A DNA stretch of 64,000 bases from Streptomyces subrutilus (GCF_008704535.1 NZ_CP023701.1:2542001-2606000), one strand, 5' to 3'. Shown: positions 45,696-55,783, counted from the stretch's first letter. Notes: generated from the sequence alone by a model not told the origin. Program-made: numbers and translations.

Positions 45696-47957
45696 TTATC
45701 CGGCTGTCAGCGGCGCGAGGAACCTGCTCGGTTCCCCGTGCCAGGTGATGGTGAGGGCGTCCCGGGCACGAGTGGCCGCGACGAAGAGGAGCGACCGGGC
45801 CCGCTGGAGCTCTCGCCGGTACCGCACGGGGTCGGTGCGCTCCCAGGCGTCCACCGAGGAACGCGGTACGAGTCCTTCCGCGACACCGGCGATGATCATG
45901 CGGCGGTACTCCAGTCCCTTGAACCGGTACATGGTGCCGATGTGGACGCCCTCCTCGTGGCGCGGTCCGTCCTGCGTGATCTCCGTGGACTCGATGCCGC
46001 GCTGCTTCAGCCGATAGGCGACCTGGGTGACCATGTCGTTCGTCGGCACGCAGATGGCCATGGCCTCACGGGGCACGTCGTGCCAGGCCCCCAGCTGATC
46101 CACCAGCAGGTCGAGCTCCTCGTCCCAGCTTCGGGCTCCCCGCAGGACGGGCTGCGGACCGTGGAGGACGGATCGATATCCGGCCAGGTTGTCGGCTTCT
46201 CCGTCCAGGTCGTCGTAGTCGACGCCCTCCAGGACGCCCAGCGCGGAACGCAGGATTTCCCGGGTCGTGCGGTAGCTGAGGGTGAGCCGGGAGGACCGGC
46301 CCCGGATGTTGACTCCGAGGCTGCCGAGGGTGACCTGGTTGTCGTAGATCCTCTGGTGAGTATCCCCGACCAGGAAAATGTCATTGGACGTGCTCGGCAC
46401 CATGGCGCGCAGCATTTTCCAGTGGGCGGCGCTGAGGTCCTGGGCCTCGTCCACCACGATGTGCCGGTAGCGGTAGCGCAGCCAAGCGCCGGAACCGGCC
46501 TCGACGTGGACGTTGTGCAGCCCGCCGCGCTCCTCCCGCTCCGCCTCACGCCTGTCGATCTTGGATTTGCGGCCCATTTCCAGCTGCGCGGCACGCTCCG
46601 CGACCTGGCGATGGGTCTCCAGACCCTTGGTGTCCAAGCGCTGGGTGAAGCGCTCGGCGAGCTGCCAGATCTCGGCACGTTCCGCCCGGGACACGCTGCG
46701 CCCCCGCCCGGCACGCCTGGCCCGGAAGTAGTCGCTGCGGGAGACCACGGCCTGTCCCAGGATCACCTGGTTCCACTCGTCGCTGAGGAAATCCGCGGCC
46801 CACCGCTTCTCTCCCGCCTCCACCAGCAGGTCCCGCCACTCCCGCAGGGCCTGGGCATCGTTGATCCTGCGCTTGGAGTTCCCGGGATCGGCCTCGCCGA
46901 CGACACGCGTGGCCAGTTGGTCCACGTGCTGGATGTCCACCCGGGCCAGGATCTCCGGGCCGCCCAGCGAAAGCAGCCGTGAGCGCAGGTCCGCGGCCAG
47001 GTTCTTGTTGAACGTGGTGAGCAGTACCGGCTTGGTATGGCCGGGCGGGAGCTGCTCCACCAGGTGCCGTACCCGGTGCAGCGCGACGATGGTCTTGCCG
47101 GTGCCGGGGCCCCCGCCCACCCGGGCCGGCCCCGAGTAGGTGCGGTGCACGAGCTTGTCCTGGGTGGGGTGCAGGAAGATCTTCCAGCGGCCGAAGTCCC
47201 CTTCTTCGAGGATGCTCTGCAGGGATTCGTCATCGGTGATGACGACCGCCTGGGAGCGGTCGACGGCGGCCTGCCAGTCCTCGTCGTCGAACTGCTCCTC
47301 GGGATCCACCGCGACGGGTGCGGTGACCTCTGCCTTGACCTGCTCGTACGGGACGCCGTCGCACAGCCGCAGCAACACCTCGCCCGTGTGCCGGGGAGCG
47401 TACTCGACGAGCCCGAGGAGTTCCTCGTCGGTGGTGAGCCTGAACACGACCGGGATGAGCGGCTCCGCGACACCGAGATCCGCCAGCTGCCGCGCGTCGT
47501 ACTGGGCGAAGAGGAGCGGCTCGACGGGCCCTGGGGAGACGGCGGCGGGTTCCGGTGCGTCGGCGGCGGCCGTGAGCTCCCGGCGCAGCACGCTCTCCTC
47601 CACGACCTGGAGGTCCACGTACTCGATGGCGCCGGTGATCTGGTTGATGCCGTACGCGAGCCGGTCCAGGTTCTGATGGACGTGTCCGCGGTGCTTGACG
47701 GAGACGAGGAGCCAGTCGTTGCCGCCGAGGCGGAGCAGCAGGGCCCTGTACTCGCGGTTGACCCGCGCGGACCAGAGGCGGCCGTCGCCCTTGAGGGGCT
47801 TCAGGTCGAAGCCGCCGGCCTCGGGGTTGCGCCGGAAGTCGTGCTGGAACTTGTAGACCGCTCCGACGATCGCCCGGTCCAGCTTGACGATTTCCTTGTC
47901 CGCCTTGTCCAACAGGCGCAGGGTCGCGCCTGCCGTGGGGGCGCCGGTGACGGTCAT
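45696..47957 (-). CDS. RelE-like domain fused to a UvrD/Rep superfamily 1 helicase
   Basis: 753 residues. ATG 47957 overlaps the upstream helicase stop (ATGA), so the two are coupled. Residues about 13-97 (LRLLDKADKEIVKLDRAIVG, RLWSARVNREYRALLLRLGG then DWLLVSVKHRGHVHQNLDRL) look like a RelE/ParE-type toxin fold. A linker of about 170 residues follows. The SF1 helicase motifs are Walker A RVGGGPGTGKT (about 280-288), Walker B HIVVDEAQDLS (about 501-508), LVGDTHQRIY, LTLSYRTTREI and VAATRARDALTI. Whether the RelE-like part is an active RNase or a DNA/RNA-binding module cannot be read. Several SF1 helicases in phage defence carry such additions. It is the last gene of the operon. Confidence 0.82.
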   Translation of the reverse strand: MTVTGAPTAGATLRLLDKADKEIVKLDRAIVGAVYKFQHDFRRNPEAGGFDLKPLKGDGRLWSARVNREYRALLLRLGGNDWLLVSVKHRGHVHQNLDRLAYGINQITGAIEYVDLQVVEESVLRRELTAAADAPEPAAVSPGPVEPLLFAQYDARQLADLGVAEPLIPVVFRLTTDEELLGLVEYAPRHTGEVLLRLCDGVPYEQVKAEVTAPVAVDPEEQFDDEDWQAAVDRSQAVVITDDESLQSILEEGDFGRWKIFLHPTQDKLVHRTYSGPARVGGGPGTGKTIVALHRVRHLVEQLPPGHTKPVLLTTFNKNLAADLRSRLLSLGGPEILARVDIQHVDQLATRVVGEADPGNSKRRINDAQALREWRDLLVEAGEKRWAADFLSDEWNQVILGQAVVSRSDYFRARRAGRGRSVSRAERAEIWQLAERFTQRLDTKGLETHRQVAERAAQLEMGRKSKIDRREAEREERGGLHNVHVEAGSGAWLRYRYRHIVVDEAQDLSAAHWKMLRAMVPSTSNDIFLVGDTHQRIYDNQVTLGSLGVNIRGRSSRLTLSYRTTREILRSALGVLEGVDYDDLDGEADNLAGYRSVLHGPQPVLRGARSWDEELDLLVDQLGAWHDVPREAMAICVPTNDMVTQVAYRLKQRGIESTEITQDGPRHEEGVHIGTMYRFKGLEYRRMIIAGVAEGLVPRSSVDAWERTDPVRYRRELQRARSLLFVAATRARDALTITWHGEPSRFLAPLTAG

Positions 47958-50900
47958 CCGTCGTTCTCCTCGTCTTCCTTCTCCGCGCTCACCGGGCCGG
48001 TCAGCAGGGCGATCAGTTCGTGGGGGTCCCAGTCGGGTGCGGTACGGACCTGCCAGCCGGCCTTCGCGTAGGCCTGGTCGCGGTCCTCGGCGTCCTGGTC
48101 CACGCCGTCGCCGCTGTCCGGCCGGTGCGCCAGGACCACGCCGATGCGCCGGTCCGGCCAGGCCAGTTCGGCCGGCCAGGCGGCCTCTCCGAGTTCGAAG
48201 CCCGCTTCGGGTGCTGGTGCTCCCTCGTCGGCCAGCAGAGCCGCGAGTTCGGGCAGCCCCGGGTCGTCCACCAGGTACTCGATGACGTCGTCCCAGGCCG
48301 GATCCCGTTGGGCGGCTGGTACGGCCGGTGCGGGCGACCCGGTCCCGGACTCGGCGAGCGCCGGTTCCGGCGTGTTCGCCCGCCGCTGGGAGGTCAGCCA
48401 GCCGGCTCCGCCGGTGACGGCGAGCTCCACCGGGTCGAAGCCGCCGAGCTGTCCGGTGGTCAGCTGGACGCCGTCGCCCTCGCCCTCGTTGAGGAACTGG
48501 AGCAGGTTGGTCCAGTAGAGCCACGCGTGCCAGCGGCGGCGGTGGGCCGTCTCATCGGCGTTCAGGGTCTCCGCGCTGTCGTCGAGCACGGTGAGCGCCG
48601 TCCATGCCGCCCCCTTCTGTCCCTTGCGCAGGTCGAGCGCAATGGTCAGCGGGCAGCCGGAGGAGTCCCGGGTGGCCATGATCTGAACGGCACCCTGCCC
48701 ACCGGACAAGCGCTGTCCGTGCAGGGCCTCGGCGAGCCGTGCGGCGATCTCCGGGCCGTCGGCGAGGGCCCGGCTGGTCGCCGAGACGGCAGCGAAGCCG
48801 GCGAGGGCACTTTGGGTACGCCCCCGCCACAGTTCGGGGTCGGGATCGGTCAGGTATCCGATCAGGGTCTCGACGGGGTTGGCCCAGACGAACCGCCCGA
48901 GGTCTCGGGTATCTCCAGCGTGGAGCCGCCGGTGGATGTCCGCGGCGGTCTTCTGCGCGGTGTTCTGGTAGGGCTGCCACACCGGGTCGGGCTGCGGCTT
49001 GCTGTCGCCCGTCCACACCTGTACGTCGTCCCACGTGAGCTGGAACACCTGCCAGCCCAGCTCGGAGCGCAGTCGGGTGCGCTTCGCCGCGTCGTCCGCG
49101 AGGCGGTTACAGCCGGGGCTCGCGTGGTAGCGGTAGCCGTCGAGGTAGACGGCCACCTTCCGGTCGTCGTCGGTGCTGCGGAACACCACATCGGGCCGGG
49201 TGAAGCCGAGCGACGTCTGCGTCTCCATCTCCCAGCCTCGCACCGTTCCGTCGGGTGCCGTGAAGCGCAGCTTGATGTCCTGGCCGCCGTCCGCGGTGAG
49301 GGCCGTGCGTGCGCTCACTTCGTCCTTGCGATCGGCCCACTCCAGCAGGCCACGGCGGAAGAGTGCCTCCAGTTCGCTCTCGACCTGGTGGACCAGGGTG
49401 ATGTCGCGGGTGGTGGCGACGGGTTCCGTGGCCCAGGCGTCGCTCGTCCGGCCGAACAGTTCGCTGAGCATGTCCAGAGCGTGCTCGCGGGAGACGAGCT
49501 CGTATTCGCCGTTGCTCACGTGGCGCAGCAGGCACCGGTGGCAGGCGGGCCTGCCCTCGGCCACGCACACGCAGCCTTCGATGACCTCCCGGGCCTTGCG
49601 CAGGACGTCCCGCAGCCCGTCCGGCCCGGCCAGGCGGTGCAGGTATCCGGTACCGCCGGGCAGCGTGTCGTAGAGGACGAGGAAGTGCCGACGAAGGCCC
49701 GAGTCCCCGCTGCCTTCGTCGGGCATGGAATCGGGTACGACGGCCAGGTGGTCGGGGTCGCCGCCGTAGCTTAGGGCGATGCCGGCCAGCAGCAGTGCCT
49801 TGAAGGAGACCAGCCGTTCCTGGGTGTGTGCGGTGACGGCGGGGATGAGGATGCGCAGGGCTTCGGTGCGCAGCTCGTGGGCGAGCAGCACCTTCACCCC
49901 CTGCTGGAGTTCCGGCCCTCCCCGTCTGCGGGGGCACCAGGGACGGTGGTATCTGGCGGCCTTGGCCGCGTCGAAGGTGTCGTGTGCGGCGGGCGGACCG
50001 CCGTCCGGGTCGGCGAACCCGCAGGCCTCGCAGACCCAGAAGGGGTTCAGCCGGACCTCACGGCCGGCGAAGGCGGTGTCCGGTGCACCGTCCACACGCA
50101 GGGCGCCCACGTTGAGGTGGCGGATGCGCGCCTGTCGGGTGAACTCCCAGCCGAAGGTGGCGTGCTGGTGCTTCCACGCCTGCTCGATGTGGTCCCGGTC
50201 GATGTCCACGGCCGGGACGATTGTGTAGTTGCGGCGTTCCCGTTCGTCGGAGTCGTCACGCACGCGTACGTCGTCGCGCTCGTCCCTGGAGGTGACGCGG
50301 TGGGGCACCAGCACCTTGTGCAGGCAGCCGACGTCACCGATGGCCGGGGACTGGCAGCGCGGGCAGGCGCTGGCGGCCTGCTCGGCCCGGTGGGTGCGGA
50401 TGTGGCCGCAGTCGGGGCAGATCCGCCACCACAGCCACGTCGGGCGTCCCGGACTGCCGATGTCGAGCCCGGTGATCTTGTGCTTGTAGCCCTGGGCGTA
50501 GAAGTGGTTCCCGGGGGCGAAGTCCCTGAGGGCGAGGCCGGCGGTGCGTTGGTGGCGGATCGTCTTGCTCTGTGCCTTGCGGCTGCCGTCGGTGGCCTGC
50601 TCGGTCCAGGTGAGGTTCGCCTCCAGCTCGGTCATCGAGTCGATGAGGCTGTAGTTGGGCAGCAGCCCGAGGTCCACCAGTGCACCGTGCGCCGTACCGC
50701 GACCGATTTCCTTGATCACTCCCACCGCGGCGCGACGTTCGGCGCGCAGTTCCCGTCCCTGCCGCTCGTGCTCGGGATCGCCGGCGACCAGCAGGCCGTG
50801 CGCGCGGTCGATGGCTTCCAGTCGGTGCTGGGTCTCGGCCCTGCGGGATTCCCACTGCTCGTGGGCGCGTTCGAGGGCGGCGCCCAGTCCGTTCGGCCCG

Positions 50901-53900
50901 GGGTCGGTGGCGTAGGCCGTCAGATCGGTACGGGCCTGCGGGCTCACCCCGGTGCCGCGTTCTTCGTCGTGCGGAGGGAAGAGCGCCAGGAAGTCGCCCA
51001 CGAGCCGTGCTCCGTGAGCGAGGGCGGCTTCCGTGAACTCGGTCCGCCAGGACGAATCCCGGAACAGCTCGACCGCCAGCCGCGGCAGTGAGGTCACGGG
51101 CCGGTCACCGGTGGCGGCAGCCTGCAGTCGCCCTGCACCCGCCAGGTCGAGCAGATGGGCGAGGTACTGGCGGCGCAGGATCTCGGAGGCAGACAGGTAG
51201 CAGCCGGGGGGCTGGATCTCCCCGGCGATCATCATCCGGGGGTCTTCGAGGTAGTAGCGGTCGCGGGGGCCTCGGTCGACCATGGTGAGCAGGTACGCGT
51301 TGCCGGTGGAGCGGCCGGCGCGGCCCACCCGCTGGATGTAGTTGGCCGGTCCCTTGGGCAGGGACCCGAGGATCACGGCGGACAGGTCGCCGATGTCGAT
51401 GCCCAGTTCCAGGGTCGGCGTGCAGGAGAGCACCTGCGGGTTGGCGTAGTGGACGTCCGTACCGTCCCGGAACGCCTTCTCCACCGCCTCGCGCTTGGCG
51501 CGGCTGAGGGTGCCCGTGTGCTCGGCGGTGTTGATGGTGAAGACGCCCGCCTCCCGGTACATCCGGCGGTAGAAGTCCTCGGTGAAGTCGCGCTGCCGCA
51601 TTCCCGTCGCCAGGTCCCGGCCGGTGCTGAGGAGGCCGCCACAGCGGTAGCGCGGGCAGGGCTGACCGTGCCACTGGTCGGCCAGGTCGGGATGGACGGT
51701 CTGCTCCCAGAAGCAGCGGGGGCAGTGGGCGGTGGCGTCGGCCACGAGGTCGTCCGCGAGCCTGCGGACCTCGATGTGGCCGGGCTGGAGCCCGTAGACC
51801 CGGGTGGTGCCGTCCTGGGCGGTGCGGGCCGAGAGGACGCCGGTGTCGGCGAGGGCCGGGAGCAGCCGGACCAGGAGGTCGGTGGCGGCCTCCGGGCGGC
51901 GCAGGCCGAGCGCGCGGACGGTCCAGTCCTGGTACCAGCCGAGCCGCCCGGTCAGTACGTCGAAGTCCTCGCTGCCCTGTTTGGGGCTGCCCAGCAGGAA
52001 GGAGGGGGCGGACACCCCGGGCGGGAAGGCGGGCATGCCGGGTGTGCGGCCGCCCCAGATCGGCCAGCGGCGTACCCCGGCCTGGTCGAGCCAGGGGTCG
52101 AGCCAGGCGTGCCGGACGGCGCCCCGCGTCCGCATCCGCTCCAGCAGGCCCCGTACGAAGCCGAGGTACCGGTCCGGGCCTGGTGTGGAGCCGTCGGGCA
52201 GGGCGATCTCATCGGGCGTGGTCCGCAGCAGGTCGCCGACCAGGTCGGCGACGGCCTCCGGGTCGGCGAGCGGTACGTTCCCCGCGACCGTGCGGGTGAG
52301 TTCCAGGGTCCGGCCCTGCCGGGACCTGAGGCCGAACTCCATGACGGCGGCGAACGCGAGGCGCTGGGCGATCAGTTCCCACGTCGCGCGGGACCCGCGG
52401 CTGCGCCCGGCGAGGAGGGTGTCCACGCCGGGGAAGACGTGGAGGTCGGGCGGGATGACCGCGGCCTGGACGGCCTTGCTGTCGACCACGTCCGCGATGA
52501 TGTCCGCCGCCAGATCGCTGACCGTGATCGGTTCTTCCTCGTCGATCCGGCTGGCGAGCAGGGCACGGAGGGAAAAAGTGTAGGAGCGGCTGGCGACGTA
52601 GCCGGCGCGGTGCGCGGCGTCCTGGACGGAGTCGTTGAAGAGGAGGGTCTTGTTCTCCTTCAGCGTCTTGTCCAGCTCGCCGCCGGTGAACAGCTGGGTG
52701 ATGGCGGCCGAGGCGAGGGCGGCCAGCCCGGTACCGAGGTAGCGGATGGAGTTGAAGGTCCGGCAGGCGGGGCACTGGTCCGTTTCCGCGGCGCGGTCCC
52801 CTGCAAGGTCGGCGAGCACGAAGGCGGCCCCGTGCAGCGGCTTGGCCCGGCGCGGTGTGCCGTCCTCCTCCTCCGCCGCCGGAAGGAAGTCCGACTCCGG
52901 GGACAGCGGTCGCAGACGCCCACCCGTCCCCTCCAGCACCATGACGGCCGGCCCGCCGCGCGGGCGCTCGGCGCCGGAGAAGGCCGCCTCGTGCACCTCC
53001 TGCTCGGTCGCGGCGATCATGTTGCGCACGCGGCGCTTGTCGCGCCCCACCGAGGCCCGCCGGATCTTGGTCGCGTTGAGGTCGAGGTCGGCGGGGTCGA
53101 TCTCCGGGGAGTACGCGGCCCAGCCGGAGCGGCCGCACTCCCGGCAGAACACGGCGGGCAGGAACACCTCGGCCGGCGGCGGGGCGCTGTCGTCGGCCGG
53201 AACGGCCGTCTCCTCGCCGTTGTAGGGGCTGCTCCGCGGGGCCTCTGCCAAGGGTTTGCGGGCGAGGCGGCCGTGCGAGGTGACCCGCTCGTCGTCCCAC
53301 CGGAACACGGCGCGCGCCGGGGTGATGCCCCGCAGTACCCGCGAGACGGAGCGCACCCAGTGGTGGATCTCGATCGACAGCAGGGGGCGCCCCGGGCGCT
53401 CGGGGTCGGGGTCCCGGGCATGGGACAGCAGGGCGATGTACCGGGCGAGGGCCGTGGCGGCCTTGTCCGGCCGGTGCTTGACGGCCATGCCCCAGTGGTA
53501 GGCGTACCGGGGCAGGGCCTCGATCACCTCGTTGATCGAGCGCGGGCTGCCGTCGAGGACCTCCAGGACGGCAGCGGTGAGGCGGTGGCTGCGGAGCCGT
53601 CCGCCGAGTTCCTCGGGGGTGAGGCCGCGCTCCCCGGTGAACCGGGCCATCAGCTCGTCCAGCACGCCGGGGTCGCGCGTCGGATCCGGCAGGTCGGCGA
53701 TCTCGTAGGGATCGGGGAACGGCAGGGAGAAGTCGCTCTCGCCCGCGAACTCCCGCGTGGTGGCCCGGTCCTCACCGATGACGGAATCGGGAGGGAAGGG
53801 CACGCCGAAGACCTGTTCGGCGACCTCCAGCATGGTGGGCCCGGTCTGGCCCTGCGGACGGCCGCCGGAACCGTTCTCGCCGAGGGTGGCGGAGGTGGCG

Positions 53901-54721
53901 ACCGGGCAGACCGGTCCCAGGGGACGGCCGGGCTCGGCGAGGCCGCTGACCGCCCCGAGCCGGCGGAGCAGCATCGCCACGTCCGTGCCCTGCGCGCCGT
54001 CGTAGGTGTGGAACTCGTCGAGGACGATGTAGGCGAGCGCGCCGTCCTGCCACAGCCGCTGGTCCTCGGGCCGCTGGAGCAACAGGTCCAGCATCTTGTA
54101 GTTGGTGATGAGGATGTCCGGGCGGGTCCGCCGGATCTCCTCACGGTCGACCGCGATCCTCGGGTTGGCCTGCTTGAACTCCTGCGACGGCTTGTCGCCG
54201 ATGTAGAGGGCGGCTTGGACGCCGCCCTCGCGCAGCCGGGCGTCCTTCGGGTCGGCCAGCCGGTCGTTGATGCGGTGCGCCTGGTCGGTGGCGAGGGCGT
54301 TCATCGGGTAGAGCAGGATCGCCTTGACACCCTCCTGCCCTGCCTGGCGCTGCCGGAGGCAGTGGTCGAGCACCGGGATGAGGAAGGACTCGGTCTTGCC
54401 GGATCCGGTGCCGGTGGTGACCAGCGTGGGCCGGGCGGGACCGTGCAGGGTGGACAGCCGCTCCCAGGCGAGCTCCTGATGGCGGTGCGGCGTGAACGGC
54501 TTCTCCGGGTACCAGGTGAGGTGCCGCTTCCACTCCTCGCCCCGGGCGGACCGGAAGGGGGTGCGGACGCGCAGGTAGGGGCCCCGGAAGATGCCGTCCT
54601 CGGGGTCGGCGAGGAATCCTTCCAGGGCGCCCCGGGTCCCCTCGTCCGCCAGCGCGTACGTCGTCGCGAGGTACTGGCTCAGGCTGGCCCGTACCTGGTC
54701 GGCGGCGAGGGTGGGGCGCAC
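47954..54721 (-). CDS. Giant DEAD/DEAH helicase with DUF1998 and nuclease-like segments (DruE/DrmAB-like)
   Basis: 2255 residues from GTG 54721 (GGAG upstream). The DEXH core has Walker A TGTGSGKTES at 103-112 and DEFHTYDGAQGTDVAML at 235-251. Helicase-C has CTPTLELGIDIGDLSAVILG near 1098 and QRVGRAGRSTG near 1130. Several Cys4 clusters (FCREC, CPACRTF, ICPDCGHIRTH with ACPRCQ, WVCEACGF) suggest zinc ribbons. A DUF1998 region lies at about 1610-1734 (FLVLYDTLPGGTGYLHRLAG; CHRCLLRH). At about 1830-1904, RPDVVFRSTDDDRKVAVYLD then GYRYHA with ELGWQVFQLTWDD looks like a DUF559/Vsr-type PD-(D/E)XK nuclease. The last 80 residues (AELAWPDRRIGVVLAHRP, AGWQVRTAPDWD) look like a degenerate second copy. 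Size and order recall DruE of Druantia, or DrmA plus DrmB of DISARM in one chain. Confidence 0.82.
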   Translation of the reverse strand: MRPTLAADQVRASLSQYLATTYALADEGTRGALEGFLADPEDGIFRGPYLRVRTPFRSARGEEWKRHLTWYPEKPFTPHRHQELAWERLSTLHGPARPTLVTTGTGSGKTESFLIPVLDHCLRQRQAGQEGVKAILLYPMNALATDQAHRINDRLADPKDARLREGGVQAALYIGDKPSQEFKQANPRIAVDREEIRRTRPDILITNYKMLDLLLQRPEDQRLWQDGALAYIVLDEFHTYDGAQGTDVAMLLRRLGAVSGLAEPGRPLGPVCPVATSATLGENGSGGRPQGQTGPTMLEVAEQVFGVPFPPDSVIGEDRATTREFAGESDFSLPFPDPYEIADLPDPTRDPGVLDELMARFTGERGLTPEELGGRLRSHRLTAAVLEVLDGSPRSINEVIEALPRYAYHWGMAVKHRPDKAATALARYIALLSHARDPDPERPGRPLLSIEIHHWVRSVSRVLRGITPARAVFRWDDERVTSHGRLARKPLAEAPRSSPYNGEETAVPADDSAPPPAEVFLPAVFCRECGRSGWAAYSPEIDPADLDLNATKIRRASVGRDKRRVRNMIAATEQEVHEAAFSGAERPRGGPAVMVLEGTGGRLRPLSPESDFLPAAEEEDGTPRRAKPLHGAAFVLADLAGDRAAETDQCPACRTFNSIRYLGTGLAALASAAITQLFTGGELDKTLKENKTLLFNDSVQDAAHRAGYVASRSYTFSLRALLASRIDEEEPITVSDLAADIIADVVDSKAVQAAVIPPDLHVFPGVDTLLAGRSRGSRATWELIAQRLAFAAVMEFGLRSRQGRTLELTRTVAGNVPLADPEAVADLVGDLLRTTPDEIALPDGSTPGPDRYLGFVRGLLERMRTRGAVRHAWLDPWLDQAGVRRWPIWGGRTPGMPAFPPGVSAPSFLLGSPKQGSEDFDVLTGRLGWYQDWTVRALGLRRPEAATDLLVRLLPALADTGVLSARTAQDGTTRVYGLQPGHIEVRRLADDLVADATAHCPRCFWEQTVHPDLADQWHGQPCPRYRCGGLLSTGRDLATGMRQRDFTEDFYRRMYREAGVFTINTAEHTGTLSRAKREAVEKAFRDGTDVHYANPQVLSCTPTLELGIDIGDLSAVILGSLPKGPANYIQRVGRAGRSTGNAYLLTMVDRGPRDRYYLEDPRMMIAGEIQPPGCYLSASEILRRQYLAHLLDLAGAGRLQAAATGDRPVTSLPRLAVELFRDSSWRTEFTEAALAHGARLVGDFLALFPPHDEERGTGVSPQARTDLTAYATDPGPNGLGAALERAHEQWESRRAETQHRLEAIDRAHGLLVAGDPEHERQGRELRAERRAAVGVIKEIGRGTAHGALVDLGLLPNYSLIDSMTELEANLTWTEQATDGSRKAQSKTIRHQRTAGLALRDFAPGNHFYAQGYKHKITGLDIGSPGRPTWLWWRICPDCGHIRTHRAEQAASACPRCQSPAIGDVGCLHKVLVPHRVTSRDERDDVRVRDDSDERERRNYTIVPAVDIDRDHIEQAWKHQHATFGWEFTRQARIRHLNVGALRVDGAPDTAFAGREVRLNPFWVCEACGFADPDGGPPAAHDTFDAAKAARYHRPWCPRRRGGPELQQGVKVLLAHELRTEALRILIPAVTAHTQERLVSFKALLLAGIALSYGGDPDHLAVVPDSMPDEGSGDSGLRRHFLVLYDTLPGGTGYLHRLAGPDGLRDVLRKAREVIEGCVCVAEGRPACHRCLLRHVSNGEYELVSREHALDMLSELFGRTSDAWATEPVATTRDITLVHQVESELEALFRRGLLEWADRKDEVSARTALTADGGQDIKLRFTAPDGTVRGWEMETQTSLGFTRPDVVFRSTDDDRKVAVYLDGYRYHASPGCNRLADDAAKRTRLRSELGWQVFQLTWDDVQVWTGDSKPQPDPVWQPYQNTAQKTAADIHRRLHAGDTRDLGRFVWANPVETLIGYLTDPDPELWRGRTQSALAGFAAVSATSRALADGPEIAARLAEALHGQRLSGGQGAVQIMATRDSSGCPLTIALDLRKGQKGAAWTALTVLDDSAETLNADETAHRRRWHAWLYWTNLLQFLNEGEGDGVQLTTGQLGGFDPVELAVTGGAGWLTSQRRANTPEPALAESGTGSPAPAVPAAQRDPAWDDVIEYLVDDPGLPELAALLADEGAPAPEAGFELGEAAWPAELAWPDRRIGVVLAHRPDSGDGVDQDAEDRDQAYAKAGWQVRTAPDWDPHELIALLTGPVSAEKEDEENDG

Positions 54722-54838
54722 GGGGGATTCTCCTTCTGCGTCTGCATATGGCGTGAGCCAGGGCGGGGCCCGCTCACCGTCCTACGGTAACGGCGACACA
54801 GTCGACCCGGGACCTGCGGCGTTGTGCTGTCCCAGGTC

Positions 54839-55783
54839 TCAGACTCCGCGCTTGCGACCCACGTAGGCGATGCGCAAGGTGCGTTCCTCGTGTACGAGCC
54901 GGAAGTGCATACGTCCCGGCTTCGGAAGGAATTCGCAGTGCCAGTCAAAAATTCGTTCCACGCCGTCGAGATCGATGAATTTGCAGAGCTTTCTGCGCAT
55001 CTCGAACTCGGTCCGCACATCAGAGCGCCACAGAGGCGCGATGGGGCGCGTCTCCGGATCCCACCCGCTGACCGCCAGTTCCAACTCCTCCAACCGCTCG
55101 CGCACCGGCCGGACCCACCCCTCGGGAAGGCCCCTGAAGTCGGCTTCGGCCTGGGGCAGGAACTGGAGGTGGGGGAAGAGGGCCGCGCGTCCATCCCAGA
55201 GGTCCGCCCCGGTCCGGACGGCGCTCAGGTCCCCCCGCCGTGTGGCTTCGGCGCACTCCCGGATCCACGGCAGGTGCTCGTCCACGTGTTCGCGGGTCGA
55301 GGCGTGCGGGATCTTGACCTCGGTGAAGGCGGAGCCCGGACCGTCGTCACCGTCCACGAGTTCTTCCCTGACCAGAGTCAGGCGCGGTCTGTCCCAGTGC
55401 GGAGCGACCGGAAGTGAGACCCCCATACCCTCCATGAGGTGGGCCGCGCCCAGCCCCTCGACCGGAACACCCTCATGGCGGTACTCGACCTCGTAGTAGC
55501 CCTCCCCCTCGGGGTAGACGGCTTCGTGGGGCCACTTGGTCTGCATCAGCAGCAGCCGCTGCCACAGCTCCTTGTTCCGCGCGAGGCCCGACCACTTGCC
55601 GATCGGATGGCCCTTGGCGAGCTGGAGTCCATTGACGGGCTCGCGGGCCACCAGGACCGTGCCGGGCCGGTCCTCTCGGGCCACGGTCAGGACGGCCTTG
55701 ACGAGTTCCGACATGGCCCGGTTGACGTCCTCGGTTCCTCCGTCGGAATCGCAGGACTTCTCGTTCAGGAACAGCTGCGGCAC
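54839..55783 (-). CDS. Uncharacterised island protein
   Basis: 314 residues from GTG 55783 with a GGAGGGGG site just upstream. I do not recognise the family. The start reads VPQLFLNEKSCDSDGGTEDV. The middle has WQRLLLMQTKWPHEAVYPEG and YYEVEYRHEGVPVEGLGAAH. The C-terminal 60 residues contain a segment FIDLDGVERIFDWHCEFLPK followed by GRMHFRLVHEERTLRIAYVG. This strand-rich ending with conserved-looking His and Arg residues could be a small nuclease or toxin-like domain, but no motif proves it. It is 44 bp downstream of the DUF3696 ATPase and 117 bp upstream of the giant helicase on the same strand, so it is part of the same system by position. Confidence 0.7.
   Translation of the reverse strand: MPQLFLNEKSCDSDGGTEDVNRAMSELVKAVLTVAREDRPGTVLVAREPVNGLQLAKGHPIGKWSGLARNKELWQRLLLMQTKWPHEAVYPEGEGYYEVEYRHEGVPVEGLGAAHLMEGMGVSLPVAPHWDRPRLTLVREELVDGDDGPGSAFTEVKIPHASTREHVDEHLPWIRECAEATRRGDLSAVRTGADLWDGRAALFPHLQFLPQAEADFRGLPEGWVRPVRERLEELELAVSGWDPETRPIAPLWRSDVRTEFEMRRKLCKFIDLDGVERIFDWHCEFLPKPGRMHFRLVHEERTLRIAYVGRKRGV

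Noticed and set aside
51155..54790. Plus-strand open frame of about 1200 codons
   Set aside because: Antisense shadow of the giant helicase, no recognisable domains.
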